Shown: positions 16,903 through 25,882, numbered from the stretch's first letter. The stretch: 40,235 nucleotides of DNA from an uncultured Lachnospira sp. (GCA_944381165.1 CALWKC010000026.1:1-40235); one strand, 5' to 3'. Made by a program: numbers and translations. Notes: generated by a model from the letters alone, not told the origin.

Positions 16903-17712
16903 ATGGCAAAAGAAAGGTTAGATGTTCTTCTGGTAAACAGGGGACTGGCAGGCTCGCGTGAAAAGGCAAAGGCTGTTATAATGTCGGGCTGCGTCTATGT
17001 TGACGGACAAAAAGAGGACAAGGCGGGAGCTTCATTTGACGTGGGAGCCGAAATAGAGGTGAGGGGCAATACTCTTAAATATGTAAGCAGAGGCGGATTA
17101 AAGCTGGAGAAGGCTATGGCTGAATTTGATGTGGAGCTTGAAGGCAAAATCTGCATGGACGTCGGCTCTTCAACGGGAGGCTTCACTGACTGTATGCTTC
17201 AAAACGGCGCGGTAAAGGTATATGCTGTCGATGTAGGGCACGGACAGCTTGACTGGAAGCTGAGAAATGACGAGCGCGTTGTCTGTATGGAAAAGACAAA
17301 TATAAGATATGTGACTCCTGATGATATTCCTGATGAGATACAGTTTTCAAGTATAGATGTATCTTTTATCTCACTGACAAAGGTGTTAGGTCCGGTTAAG
17401 GAGCTTCTCACGCAGGACGGTCAGATTGTATGTCTGATTAAGCCGCAGTTTGAGGCAGGCAGAGATAAGGTAGGAAAGCACGGAGTAGTCCGTGACAGTG
17501 CCGTTCATCTTGAGGTTATAGAAAAAATTGTCGGATTTGCTGTATCTATCGGATTTGAGGCTCTCAATCTTGCGTTTTCACCGGTGAAGGGACCGGAGGG
17601 GAATATAGAATATCTTCTTCATCTTCAAAAGCATTCCGAGGGTATATATGAAGATATTCCGTTTGACGCAAAATCAGTCGTCGAGCAGGCGCATGATACA
17701 CTTGATAAATAA
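16903..17712 (+). CDS. tlyA: TlyA family rRNA 2'-O-methyltransferase
   Basis: A 269-residue protein with an N-terminal S4 RNA-binding domain (about 3-62, ERLDVLLVNRGLAGSREKAKAVIMSG) and an FtsJ-type SAM methyltransferase domain (MDVGSSTGGFTDCML binds SAM; later VSFISLTKVLGPV and IKPQFEAGRDKVG). Family members methylate 2'-OH of cytidines in 16S and/or 23S rRNA. The start ATG 16903 has GGAG 6 nt upstream and gives the usual length. A second ATG at 16759 with an identical SD context would add 48 residues encoded by the hairpin insertion. tlyA between dxs and nadK is conserved in Firmicutes. Confidence 0.94.
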   Translation: MAKERLDVLLVNRGLAGSREKAKAVIMSGCVYVDGQKEDKAGASFDVGAEIEVRGNTLKYVSRGGLKLEKAMAEFDVELEGKICMDVGSSTGGFTDCMLQNGAVKVYAVDVGHGQLDWKLRNDERVVCMEKTNIRYVTPDDIPDEIQFSSIDVSFISLTKVLGPVKELLTQDGQIVCLIKPQFEAGRDKVGKHGVVRDSAVHLEVIEKIVGFAVSIGFEALNLAFSPVKGPEGNIEYLLHLQKHSEGIYEDIPFDAKSVVEQAHDTLDK

Positions 17713-17782
17713 AGGACAGATTGTAAATATACTTTAATCACAAATAAGTTTTTGATTTAAAATGCTTTGATGAGGCAGAAAA

Positions 17783-18637
17783 ATGAAAAAATTTTATGTT
17801 ATTTCAAATAAAACAAAAGATCCGGAGCATATGCTTGCAGATAAGATATGCAGCTATATTGTTGGTGCAGGCGGGGAATGTGTCTGTCATAGCTGGGACG
17901 ATGAAAGACAGGGAGACGAATTGTGCTATACTGATGTTAGCGCAATTCCTGATGATACAGAGTGCGTAATTGTACTCGGCGGAGACGGAACGCTGCTTCA
18001 GGCGGCGCGTGAACTCAATGAGAAAAACATTCCTATTCTCGGTGTAAACACTGGAACGCTCGGATTTTTAACAGATGCGGATATGGATTCCTTTGAGACT
18101 GCGGTTGACAATATTTTAAGCGGCAATTACGAGATTGACCGAAGAATGATGCTTAAAGGGCAAATATACAGAGATGACAGACTTATCTATGAAAACACGG
18201 CGTTGAATGATATTGTTATTAACCGTTACGGTAATTTGAGAATAATTGATTTTGACGTGTCTGTAAATAATAAGTATCTGAGTTCATACTCTGCGGACGG
18301 AGTTATAGTTTCAACGGCCACAGGCTCGACAGCATACAGTCTGTCAGCAGGGGGGCCTATTATACAGCCAAACGCAGAGTTAATAATGGTTACGCCAATC
18401 TGCCCGCACACACTCAACAAAAGAAGCATAGTGTTCGGGGCGGGAGATGTCGTGACGATAACAATGGGGGATAACAAAAAAATCTCGGAGGAGAAAATTG
18501 TCACATTTGACGGGGAGCAGTTTTATAATGTAGTCAAGGGTGACAGAGTTGTGGTTACTCGTTCTGAAAAAGTTTCAGCGTTTATCAAGACGAACAAAGA
18601 CAGTTTTTTGCAGCGCATAAGGGAAAAGCTGATGTAA
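17783..18637 (+). CDS. nadK: NAD kinase
   Basis: A 284-residue enzyme that phosphorylates NAD to NADP. The signature G66-G-D-G-T70 with the following LLQAAREL, then GVNTGTLGFLTD and the STATGSTAYSLSAGGPI segment, define the family. The SD before ATG 17783 is modest (GATGAGG). A 70-nt AT-rich gap follows tlyA with no clear promoter, so it is probably part of the same operon leading to argR and recN. Confidence 0.96.
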   Translation: MKKFYVISNKTKDPEHMLADKICSYIVGAGGECVCHSWDDERQGDELCYTDVSAIPDDTECVIVLGGDGTLLQAARELNEKNIPILGVNTGTLGFLTDADMDSFETAVDNILSGNYEIDRRMMLKGQIYRDDRLIYENTALNDIVINRYGNLRIIDFDVSVNNKYLSSYSADGVIVSTATGSTAYSLSAGGPIIQPNAELIMVTPICPHTLNKRSIVFGAGDVVTITMGDNKKISEEKIVTFDGEQFYNVVKGDRVVVTRSEKVSAFIKTNKDSFLQRIREKLM

Positions 18638-18667
18638 AATACCTCACGGGAACGGAGATTAATTAAT

Positions 18668-19117
18668 ATGAAATCAGACAGACACAGTAAAATTTTGGAG
18701 CTTATAAAAAACAATGACATAGGAACGCAGGAGGAACTTGCCAAAGCGCTTGTAAATGCAGGTTTTAACGTGACACAGGCGACAGTTTCAAGAGATATAA
18801 GAAAGCTTAATCTGACTAAGACTACAGTTGACGGCCGTCAGAAATATGTTGTTTTTAACGGCGGAAACGGCAATGATTTGAATGACAAATTTATCCGGGT
18901 GCTTAAGGATGGATTTGCGGATATGGATATGGCACAGAATATTCTTGTGATTAAAACAGTTTCCGGTATGGCTATGGCTGTATGCGCGGCTCTTGACGCT
19001 ATGCAGTTTGATGAGATTGTAGGCTCTATAGCAGGAGACGATACAATTATGTGCGCAGTGCGTTCTGTTGAGGATACAAAAAAATTAATGGAAAAATTAA
19101 AAAAAATATTGAATTAA
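18668..19117 (+). CDS. argR: arginine repressor ArgR
   Basis: A 149-residue hexameric regulator. The N-terminal winged helix (about 1-70) has the typical QEELAKALVNAGFNVTQATVSRDIRKLNL recognition region, and the C-terminal domain ends with the arginine-binding GSIAGDDTIM motif. It represses arginine biosynthesis genes when arginine is abundant; none of those genes is in this window. Its place between nadK and recN is conserved in Firmicutes. Confidence 0.96.
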   Translation: MKSDRHSKILELIKNNDIGTQEELAKALVNAGFNVTQATVSRDIRKLNLTKTTVDGRQKYVVFNGGNGNDLNDKFIRVLKDGFADMDMAQNILVIKTVSGMAMAVCAALDAMQFDEIVGSIAGDDTIMCAVRSVEDTKKLMEKLKKILN

Positions 19118-19151
19118 TAATGTTGAAAGTATATAATAAATATATAAATGT

Positions 19152-19172
19152 TTCAAGAATTTTTGTCTTGAA
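19152..19172 (+). promoter_or_regulatory. dyad immediately upstream of the recN SD
   Basis: TTCAAGA (19152-19158) and TCTTGAA (19166-19172) form a perfect 7-bp inverted repeat with a 7-nt spacer, ending just before the recN SD (TTGGAG). It could be an operator or an RNA hairpin that affects recN translation. It does not match the Gram-positive LexA box, so the regulator is unknown. Confidence 0.35.
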
Positions 19173-19186
19173 TTTGGAGAAAATAT

Positions 19187-20860
19187 ATGCTGACTAATCT
19201 ACATGTGAAAAATATGGCGTTAATTGAAGAGGCAGATATTAATTTTGACGAGGGTCTTAATATAATGACAGGTGAGACCGGAGCGGGAAAGTCTATTATT
19301 CTGGGCTCGGTGAATATTGCGCTTGGCGGTAAGTTTTCTGCTGAAATTATACGAAACGGTGCCGATTACGCGCTTGCCGAGCTGGTTTTTCATATAGATG
19401 ACAAGAGTAAGCTTGAACAATTAAAGGCGTTTGAGATTGAGGACTTAGAGGACGGAGATATAATTATATCGAGAAGGCTGATGCGGGGACGTTCACAGAT
19501 AAAGGTAAACGGAATGAATTGTACGGCGTCACAGGTCAGAAGTATCGCAGCGCTTTTGATAGATATTCACGGTCAGCATGACAGTCAGCTTCTGCTTAAG
19601 GAGAGCAGTCATCTTGATATGATTGATTTGTATGGTGCTGAAAATGTGCGCACGGCAGCAGATAATTACAAAGCTCTGTATAAGGAGTATCGCGATGAGC
19701 TTTCTCTGCTGGAGCAGATGGACGTCAATGATGAAGACAGGCAGAGGGAGATTTCATTTATTGAATTTGAACTGCACGAGATTACTGCTGCGGCGCTGAC
19801 TGAGGGAGAAGATGAGGAACTCGAAACGCGTTTCAGGCGTATGACCAATTCACAGAGGATTATGGAAAATCTGTCTTTGTCATGCCAGCTTATGTCTGAT
19901 GGCACCGACAATGTTCAGGATATGCTCGGAGCTGCCGTAAAGTCAGTTATTGATGCATCTGGTTATGATGAACAGCTTGCGCCGGTAGCAGATATTCTGT
20001 CTGCTGCGGAAGATATGGTTTCGCAGGCATGCAGAAGTATTTCGGATTATGTGTCTCAGAATGCTTTTGACGAGAGTGAGTATGCAGAAGTGGAGAGCAG
20101 GCTGGACCTTATCAATTCCTTTAAATTAAAATATGGAAAGACAATTCCGGATATTCTCTCATATGCACAGAAACGGCAGGAAAAGCTCGATGCTCTTTAT
20201 CACTATGACGAGAGGCTTGCCGAGCTGAAGGATAATGTAAAGAAGAAAGAAAAGGAGCTTGAGAAGCTTGCCTTGATTTTGACAGAGAGCCGTAAAAAGG
20301 CTGCGGAAGCATTTTGCAGAAAGGTTAGCGAGGGACTGAAACAGCTCAATTTTCTGAATAATGAGTTCACGGCGGATTTTGAGAATACAGGTGATTTTAC
20401 ATCTAACGGAACGGATTCAGTTCGTTTCATGATTTCGACAAATGTAGGGGAGCCGGTTAAACCGCTGTCAAAAGTGGCTTCAGGCGGTGAACTCTCAAGG
20501 ATTATGCTTGCGATTAAAACTGTTATGGCAGGAAAAGATGATACACAGACTCTGATATTTGATGAGATTGATGCGGGAATAAGCGGAAGAACTGCACAGC
20601 TTGTCGGTGAAAAGCTTAAAAAGCTCTCGGGAGAGCATCAGATTATATGTATCACACATCTCCCTCAGATTGCGGCTATGGCTGATACTCATTTTGTAAT
20701 TGAGAAGTCGGCAAAAAAGGAGGTCACAACCACCGAAATAAGAAAACTGAATGAAGAAGAGTGTATTTCGGAGCTTGCAAGACTTCTAGGAGGCAGCACA
20801 ATAACAGACGCCGTTATATCTAATGCCAGAGAAATGAAGGAAATGGCAGGAAGAATATAA
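19187..20860 (+). CDS. recN: DNA repair protein RecN
   Basis: A 557-residue SMC-like ATPase used in double-strand break repair. The Walker A GETGAGKSIIL sits near residues 28-38, the conserved IDIHGQHDSQLLL follows, a coiled-coil middle (about 150-370) contains many charged heptads, and the C-terminal head has the signature ASGGELSRIMLAIK and Walker B LIFDEIDAGISG. ATG 19187 has TTGGAG upstream. Gene order argR-recN-spoIVB-spo0A is the standard Firmicutes arrangement. Confidence 0.97.
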   Translation: MLTNLHVKNMALIEEADINFDEGLNIMTGETGAGKSIILGSVNIALGGKFSAEIIRNGADYALAELVFHIDDKSKLEQLKAFEIEDLEDGDIIISRRLMRGRSQIKVNGMNCTASQVRSIAALLIDIHGQHDSQLLLKESSHLDMIDLYGAENVRTAADNYKALYKEYRDELSLLEQMDVNDEDRQREISFIEFELHEITAAALTEGEDEELETRFRRMTNSQRIMENLSLSCQLMSDGTDNVQDMLGAAVKSVIDASGYDEQLAPVADILSAAEDMVSQACRSISDYVSQNAFDESEYAEVESRLDLINSFKLKYGKTIPDILSYAQKRQEKLDALYHYDERLAELKDNVKKKEKELEKLALILTESRKKAAEAFCRKVSEGLKQLNFLNNEFTADFENTGDFTSNGTDSVRFMISTNVGEPVKPLSKVASGGELSRIMLAIKTVMAGKDDTQTLIFDEIDAGISGRTAQLVGEKLKKLSGEHQIICITHLPQIAAMADTHFVIEKSAKKEVTTTEIRKLNEEECISELARLLGGSTITDAVISNAREMKEMAGRI

Positions 20861-20992
20861 CACTTATTTCCTGTTGTGATTAAACAACGCTGATTTGTTT
20901 TTAATTCAAAAATGATTGACAGTAATCACCTAATTTAATCTGTGACATATTGCAGATACTATTCATAGACTATTCGCAGTTGGAGGAGTCTT

Positions 20993-22237
20993 ATGAAACG
21001 TAGCGGCAATTCATGCAGAAATGCGCCGGGAAAGGCGCTTATAGGATTATTATATAGTATATTTTTTTTGGTTATTGTATTTGCCTGCGGATGCGTGTAT
21101 GCAGGAAAGGTGTGCAGCGATATTCCCAAGCAGATATATGTTGTATGCAATCAGGAGACAACTCTTGATTTAAATGTACCTGTGACGGGAAATGCCGGGA
21201 GCGAGGTTGATTTTTCAAAGCCTGTAACCTTCAGGGGAGATACGGTAGGAGATTATGAGCTTAAGCTTAAGCTTTTCGGAATGATAACGCTTCCGTCTGT
21301 CAATGTCAGCGTTGTGGACCAGCAGTATTTGTATCCGGGAGGGTTTCCTGTCGGACTTTATCTGAAGACAAACGGCGTATATGTTGTTGAACTTGGTGAG
21401 ATAAAGGATGCTCAGAATAATGTGGTTAATCCATGCAACGGTATTCTTGAGCCGGGCGATTATATTACTGCTGTCGACGGCAATGAAATAAGCTATAAAA
21501 CAGAGCTTAATAAGTATATTCAGAAAAAATGTACCGAGTCTATACAGCTTACCGTTGTAAGAAACGGAAAAACTATTGAGACAGAGGTTACACCTGTATT
21601 TACGTCAGATGGAGACTATAAAATAGGCGTATGGGTTAAAGATGATGCTCAGGGAATAGGAACGGTTACTTACATTGACGAAAATAATGAATTCGGTGCA
21701 CTCGGTCACGGTATCAGCGATGCCCAGACCGGGAATACTCTTGATATTCAGTCAGGAGAATTATATAAGACAAAAATTATTTCTATTGTTAAGGGAACTG
21801 ACGGAACACCGGGAGAATTTATAGGAACAATCGATTACCGGGTGTCAAACAAGCTGGGGGATATTGCTGATAACAGCAGGTGCGGGATATTCGGAAGCCT
21901 TAGCTTTGATGTGGTGCAAAGCTACGGGCTTGAGCCTATGGCTGTAGGTTTCAGCCATGATGTTCACAAGGGCAAGGCGTATATAAGAATGTACACTGAA
22001 GGTGAATTTAAGGATTATGAAGTTAAAATTACAGACTTGTCGTATAATTCGGATAAAAATATAACTTTTAAGGTTACATCAAAGGAGCTTCTTGAACTTA
22101 CTAACGGGGTAGTTCAGGGTATGAGCGGCTGTCCGCTTATTCAGGACGGCAATATTGTAGGAGCAGTCACTCATGTGTTTGTCGATGACCCGACAAACGG
22201 TTACGGCATATTTATAGAAAACATGCTGCAGCAATAA
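20993..22237 (+). CDS. spoIVB: SpoIVB peptidase (forespore signalling protease)
   Basis: A 414-residue S55-family serine protease. A basic N-terminus and membrane helix (about 16-36) target it across the forespore membrane; a PDZ domain (about 120-190) includes GGFPVGLYLKTNGVYVV; the catalytic domain contains H239 in ALGHGIS and S378 in QGMSGCPL. In Bacillus it cleaves SpoIVFA to trigger pro-sigma-K processing and is made under sigma-G/F. ATG 20993 has TTGGAGGAG upstream. In the 132-nt gap before it I see no sure promoter; GTGATTA/TAATCAC (20876-20882 and 20923-20929) form a distant dyad. Confidence 0.95.
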   Translation: MKRSGNSCRNAPGKALIGLLYSIFFLVIVFACGCVYAGKVCSDIPKQIYVVCNQETTLDLNVPVTGNAGSEVDFSKPVTFRGDTVGDYELKLKLFGMITLPSVNVSVVDQQYLYPGGFPVGLYLKTNGVYVVELGEIKDAQNNVVNPCNGILEPGDYITAVDGNEISYKTELNKYIQKKCTESIQLTVVRNGKTIETEVTPVFTSDGDYKIGVWVKDDAQGIGTVTYIDENNEFGALGHGISDAQTGNTLDIQSGELYKTKIISIVKGTDGTPGEFIGTIDYRVSNKLGDIADNSRCGIFGSLSFDVVQSYGLEPMAVGFSHDVHKGKAYIRMYTEGEFKDYEVKITDLSYNSDKNITFKVTSKELLELTNGVVQGMSGCPLIQDGNIVGAVTHVFVDDPTNGYGIFIENMLQQ

Positions 22238-22291
22238 AATTATAGTATAACTTTTAAACAATATCATTAAAAGATTAAATTCTTACATTTG

Positions 22292-22340
22292 TGTCGAATG
22301 ATGTCGAATAGTGCGAAAAAAATGTCGGAAAGTGCGAAAA
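22292..22340 (+). promoter_or_regulatory. phased array of five 0A-box-like sites upstream of spo0A
   Basis: Five heptamers in one orientation start at 22292 (TGTCGAA), 22302 (TGTCGAA), 22312 (TGCGAAA), 22323 (TGTCGGA) and 22333 (TGCGAAA), i.e. every 10-11 bp. TGTCGAA is the known core Spo0A box, and tandem boxes one helical turn apart are the known binding mode of the Spo0A dimer. The array ends 7 bp before the -35 of the spo0A promoter, the place expected for autoregulation. Confidence 0.7.
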
Positions 22341-22347
22341 AATAATG

Positions 22348-22376
22348 TTGATTATTTTCTGTACAGAAAATATAAT
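22348..22376 (+). promoter_or_regulatory. spo0A promoter with a palindromic spacer
   Basis: TTGATT (22348-22353) and TATAAT (22371-22376) are 17 bp apart. A perfect 20-bp palindrome centred on TGTACA (22353-22372, core TTTTCTGTACAGAAAA) fills the whole spacer, a typical site for a repressor that blocks polymerase. A smaller palindrome TATCATGATA (22386-22395) lies at the start of the transcript. Confidence 0.65.
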
Positions 22377-22420
22377 ATTTTTCGATATCATGATAGCATA
22401 ATATGGGAGGAATTATTTTA

Positions 22421-23221
22421 ATGAATTGTTTAAAAGTGGCTATTGCAGATGACAACGAAAATATGCTGCGTGCTCTGGGACAGGTTATCAATGACGAAAG
22501 TGATATGAGTCTTGTAGGCACTGCAACAAATGGGAAGGATACGTTTGAGATAATAAAAAGCAAGGAGCCGGATGTTGTACTTTTGGATATTATAATGCCT
22601 AATGATGACGGACTTGCAGTGATGAAAAAAGTACAGCAGGATAAAGATATTAAGAAAGAACCCGCATTTATTATAATAAGTGCAGTTGGAAAGGAGAGCG
22701 TTACCGAGGATGCTTTCAATATGGGAGCCGTATATTATTTCATGAAACCTTTCAGCAATGAAGCGCTTTTAAGCAAAATACGCTATGTGAAAAACGAGTC
22801 TAAACAAAAGTATAATAATGCTTTATCTAATAATCTTGTTAATCTTGACCATCAGGCAATTAATGAGAGAAGTCTTGAATCAGATATAACAAATATTATT
22901 CATGACATTGGTATTCCGGCACATATAAAGGGGTATCAGTATCTGAGAGATTCTATCATGCTTTCTGTAAAAGACAGAGAAGTTATAAACAGCATCACAA
23001 AGATTTTATATCCAACTATCGCAAAAATGTATCAGACAACATCAAGCAGAGTAGAGCGGGCAATACGCCATGCAATAGAGGTCGCATGGAACAGAGGAAA
23101 TACCGAGACGCTGAACGGACTTTTTGGATATACTATAAGCAACGGAAAGGGCAAACCGACAAATTCGGAATTTATTGCGCTTATAGCTGATAAAATACGT
23201 CTGGAATACAATATAAAATAG
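22421..23221 (+). CDS. spo0A: sporulation master regulator Spo0A
   Basis: A 266-residue response regulator. The receiver domain (about 1-125) has the acidic pair D10-D11, phosphoacceptor D56 in VVLLDIIMP and K109 in MKPF. A linker leads to the DNA-binding domain (about 150-266), whose recognition helix [19 protein letters not shown] is almost the Bacillus sequence. ATG 22421 follows GGGAGG (22405-22410) and fits the family length; an ATG at 22403 overlaps the SD and is rejected. When phosphorylated it binds 0A boxes, including, most likely, those in front of its own gene. No phosphorelay gene is nearby. Confidence 0.97.
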   Translation: MNCLKVAIADDNENMLRALGQVINDESDMSLVGTATNGKDTFEIIKSKEPDVVLLDIIMPNDDGLAVMKKVQQDKDIKKEPAFIIISAVGKESVTEDAFNMGAVYYFMKPFSNEALLSKIRYVKNESKQKYNNALSNNLVNLDHQAINERSLESDITNIIHDIGIPAHIKGYQYLRDSIMLSVKDREVINSITKILYPTIAKMYQTTSSRVERAIRHAIEVAWNRGNTETLNGLFGYTISNGKGKPTNSEFIALIADKIRLEYNIK

Positions 23222-23246
23222 TACATAGCAACATTTTATAAAATTC

Positions 23247-23275
23247 TTGCGCATGACGAACTATTATATTATAAT
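23247..23275 (+). promoter_or_regulatory. sigma-A type promoter for the NlpC/P60 gene
   Basis: TTGCGC (23247-23252) and TATAAT (23270-23275) are 17 bp apart. Transcription near 23282 would give a leader of about 125 nt before ATG 23408. Confidence 0.6.
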
Positions 23276-23317
23276 AACCATATATTTATTCTAGCGGGCG
23301 TCTGCTTATACGGACAT

Positions 23318-23336
23318 GCAGTCATTTTTTGACTGC
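23318..23336 (+). promoter_or_regulatory. hairpin in the long leader of the NlpC/P60 gene
   Basis: GCAGTCA (23318-23324) and TGACTGC (23330-23336) form a perfect 7-bp stem with a T5 loop, in a 125-nt leader that also holds GC-rich segments (23294-23302 and 23355-23363). No T-run follows, so it is not a plain terminator. It may be leader structure for RNA-level control or stability. Confidence 0.45.
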
Positions 23337-23407
23337 CGTCAGTAAGAGTTCAAGCGCCGGCGGAATACACAATTTTATATAAAAGTTCAATACAGAGGTT
23401 ATTATTA

Positions 23408-24403
23408 ATGCGTAAAAGAATAGTGAGGTCGCTTACTGCGGCTGTTTTAATTACATCGATTATGGGAATGACGGTTTTTGCGGATGAGGTTACCGATTTA
23501 AAGAGTGAGCAGAGTTCAGTTCAGCAGGAATTGGAGGATACCGAGAACGAGCTTGCATATCTTATGGCTCAGATGGAAGAACTGGAGCTTTTAATGGCAG
23601 AAAAGAATGACCAGATAGAGCAGGCTAACGTCCAGCTTGAAGAAGCACAAAAAGAGCTTGACGAACAGTATGAGGATATGAAGCTGAGAATTAAGTATAT
23701 GTATGAAGACCAGTCAGCGAGCATATCAGAGGCGTTTCTTTCATCGCAGAATATGAGCGAGGTTTTAAATAAGACAGAATATATTCAGCAGGTATATAAT
23801 TATGACCGAAGCAAGCTTGATGAGATGTCAGAGATAGCCAAGAACATAAGCGATATTAAGACAGGGCTTGAAAATGACAAGGCCTCGCTTGAAAATATGG
23901 CATCTGAGCTTACATCAAAGCAGGCTTTGTTATATACAACGATAGATGATTTGAAGGCTAAGGACGCGGATTACGAAACAAAAATAAAAGAGGCTCAGAG
24001 AAGAGCGGCGATTGCTGTTACGCCTTCAATTCCTTCAACACCTGTAACCGTAAATAATGACTCTGAGCTTGCAAACAAGGTTGTTTCGCTTGCATATTCA
24101 CTGTTGGGAGTTCCTTATGTTTCAGGCGGCTCATCACCTTCGGGTTTTGACTGTTCAGGCTTTACATCGTATTTATACCGTCAGTTCGGTATTACGCTGT
24201 CAAGGTCACCTTCGGCACAGGCATACGGAGGAGTTTCAATTCCGTTAGCGAGCGCGCAGCCTGGTGATATTATATGTTATCCGGGACATGTTGCGTTATA
24301 TATAGGAGGCGGTCAGATTATTCATGCACCATATCCGGGAGAGGTTGTTAAAATTGCATCAGTCAATATTATGACTATTACAGATGTAAGACGTTATTGG
24401 TAA
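23408..24403 (+). CDS. NlpC/P60 cell-wall endopeptidase with coiled coil
   Basis: A 331-residue secreted peptidoglycan hydrolase. A signal peptide (about 1-25, cleavage after VFA) is followed by a long Glu/Gln-rich coiled coil (about 27-200), a Pro/Thr linker (204-216) and an NlpC/P60 domain with catalytic C249 (FDCSGF), H294 (PGHVALY) and H306 (IIHAP). This layout is that of CwlO/PcsB-type D,L-endopeptidases that cut stem peptides during growth and separation, often under FtsEX or WalRK control; neither is present here. The SD before ATG 23408 is weak (CAGAGG). Confidence 0.93.
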   Translation: MRKRIVRSLTAAVLITSIMGMTVFADEVTDLKSEQSSVQQELEDTENELAYLMAQMEELELLMAEKNDQIEQANVQLEEAQKELDEQYEDMKLRIKYMYEDQSASISEAFLSSQNMSEVLNKTEYIQQVYNYDRSKLDEMSEIAKNISDIKTGLENDKASLENMASELTSKQALLYTTIDDLKAKDADYETKIKEAQRRAAIAVTPSIPSTPVTVNNDSELANKVVSLAYSLLGVPYVSGGSSPSGFDCSGFTSYLYRQFGITLSRSPSAQAYGGVSIPLASAQPGDIICYPGHVALYIGGGQIIHAPYPGEVVKIASVNIMTITDVRRYW

Positions 24404-24437
24404 TTGCATTTTTGATGTGCAGAAATGGAGGAATGAT

Positions 24438-25874
24438 ATGAAAAATGTTTTATTTATTGCATCTGAGGCAGTTCCTTTTATCAAGACAGGTGGACTAGCT
24501 GATGTTGTAGGCTCACTTCCGAAGTATTTCAATAAAGATGAGTTTGATGTAAGGGTCATGATTCCAAAGTATACATGTATTCCGTGGGAGTACAGGCAGA
24601 ATATGGTGTATAAGACTCATTTTTATATTGATTTGGCATGGCGTTCACAGTATGTGGGCGTATTTGAAATGGAATATGACGGAGTTATATTTTATTTCAT
24701 TGATAATGAGTTTTATTTTTCAGGTCCTAAGCCTTACAGTTGGATTCACGAGGACATTGAAAAATTTGCATTTTTCAGCAAGGCAGCTCTATCTGCAATT
24801 CCGGTGCTTGGATTTAAGCCGGATATTATACACTGCCATGACTGGCAGACAGGTCTTATTCCGGTTTATCTCAAAGAGAGATTTTCTCAGGGCGAGTTCT
24901 ACCAGGGAATAAAGTCTATTATGACTATACATAATCTTAAGTTCCAGGGAATATGGGATATTAAAAAGGTTAAGGATATTACGGGGCTTCCTGATTACTT
25001 CTTTACACCGGATAAGCTTGAGGCATATAAGGATGCAAATTATTTAAAGGGCGGCATTGTTTATGCTGACTGGGTTACAACTGTCAGTGCGACATACGCT
25101 GAGGAAATTAAGACTCCTTTCTACGGAGAGCATCTTGACGGCTTGATGAATGCACGTTCAAACTGCCTTACAGGTATTGTGAACGGAATTGATTACAATG
25201 TTTATAATCCTGAGACTGATAAATGTCTTGTGGCAAATTATAATCAGATTACTTTCCGCAAGGAAAAATGGAAAAATAAGGTTGCTCTTCAGAGAGATTT
25301 GGGGCTTACTGAGGATAAAGGTAAGTTCATGATTGGTATTGTGTCGCGTCTGACAGACCAGAAAGGTTTTGACCTTGTCGCATACGTTATGGACCAGCTC
25401 TGTGCCGAAGATGTTCAGCTTGTCGTACTTGGAACAGGCGAAGAGAAGTATGAGAATATGTTCAGGCATTACGATTGGAAGTACAATAACCGTGTATCCG
25501 CAAACATATATTATTCAGAAGAATTATCGCATAAAATATATGCTGCATGTGATGCGTTTCTCATGCCTTCGCTGTTTGAGCCGTGCGGTTTGAGCCAGCT
25601 TATGAGTCTGCGTTACGGAACTGTGCCGATTGTCAGAGAGACAGGAGGTCTTAAAGATACAGTAGAGCCTTATAATGAATACGAAAATACCGGCACAGGT
25701 TTTTCGTTTGCTAACTATAATGCGCATGAGATGCTTGGCATTGTGAATTATGCAAAGAGTGTTTATTATGACCATAAGCGCGAGTGGAACAAGATTGTTG
25801 ATCGTGGAATGAAAGCTGATTTTTCATGGAATAATTCTGCAAGAAAGTATGAGCAGTTGTACAGAAGTTTATAA
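24438..25874 (+). CDS. glgA: glycogen synthase (ADP-glucose type, GT5)
   Basis: A 478-residue glycosyltransferase that extends alpha-1,4-glucan from ADP-glucose. The N-terminal K16-T-G-G-L-A-D-V substrate loop, the HCHDWQTGLIP segment, GIVNGIDYNVYNP and the C-terminal PSLFEPCGLSQLMSLRYGTVPIVRETGGLKDTV nucleotide-binding region are all present. ATG 24438 follows GGAGG (24427-24431). Other glycogen genes (glgB, glgC, glgD, glgP) are not in the window. It is 34 nt after the NlpC/P60 gene and could be partly co-transcribed with it. Confidence 0.95.
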   Translation: MKNVLFIASEAVPFIKTGGLADVVGSLPKYFNKDEFDVRVMIPKYTCIPWEYRQNMVYKTHFYIDLAWRSQYVGVFEMEYDGVIFYFIDNEFYFSGPKPYSWIHEDIEKFAFFSKAALSAIPVLGFKPDIIHCHDWQTGLIPVYLKERFSQGEFYQGIKSIMTIHNLKFQGIWDIKKVKDITGLPDYFFTPDKLEAYKDANYLKGGIVYADWVTTVSATYAEEIKTPFYGEHLDGLMNARSNCLTGIVNGIDYNVYNPETDKCLVANYNQITFRKEKWKNKVALQRDLGLTEDKGKFMIGIVSRLTDQKGFDLVAYVMDQLCAEDVQLVVLGTGEEKYENMFRHYDWKYNNRVSANIYYSEELSHKIYAACDAFLMPSLFEPCGLSQLMSLRYGTVPIVRETGGLKDTVEPYNEYENTGTGFSFANYNAHEMLGIVNYAKSVYYDHKREWNKIVDRGMKADFSWNNSARKYEQLYRSL

Positions 25875-25882
25875 AAAAGTAC

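Noticed and set aside
23282-23407. c-di-AMP (ydaO) riboswitch before the NlpC/P60 gene
   Set aside because: The genomic context fits, but I cannot find the conserved ydaO core sequences in the leader.
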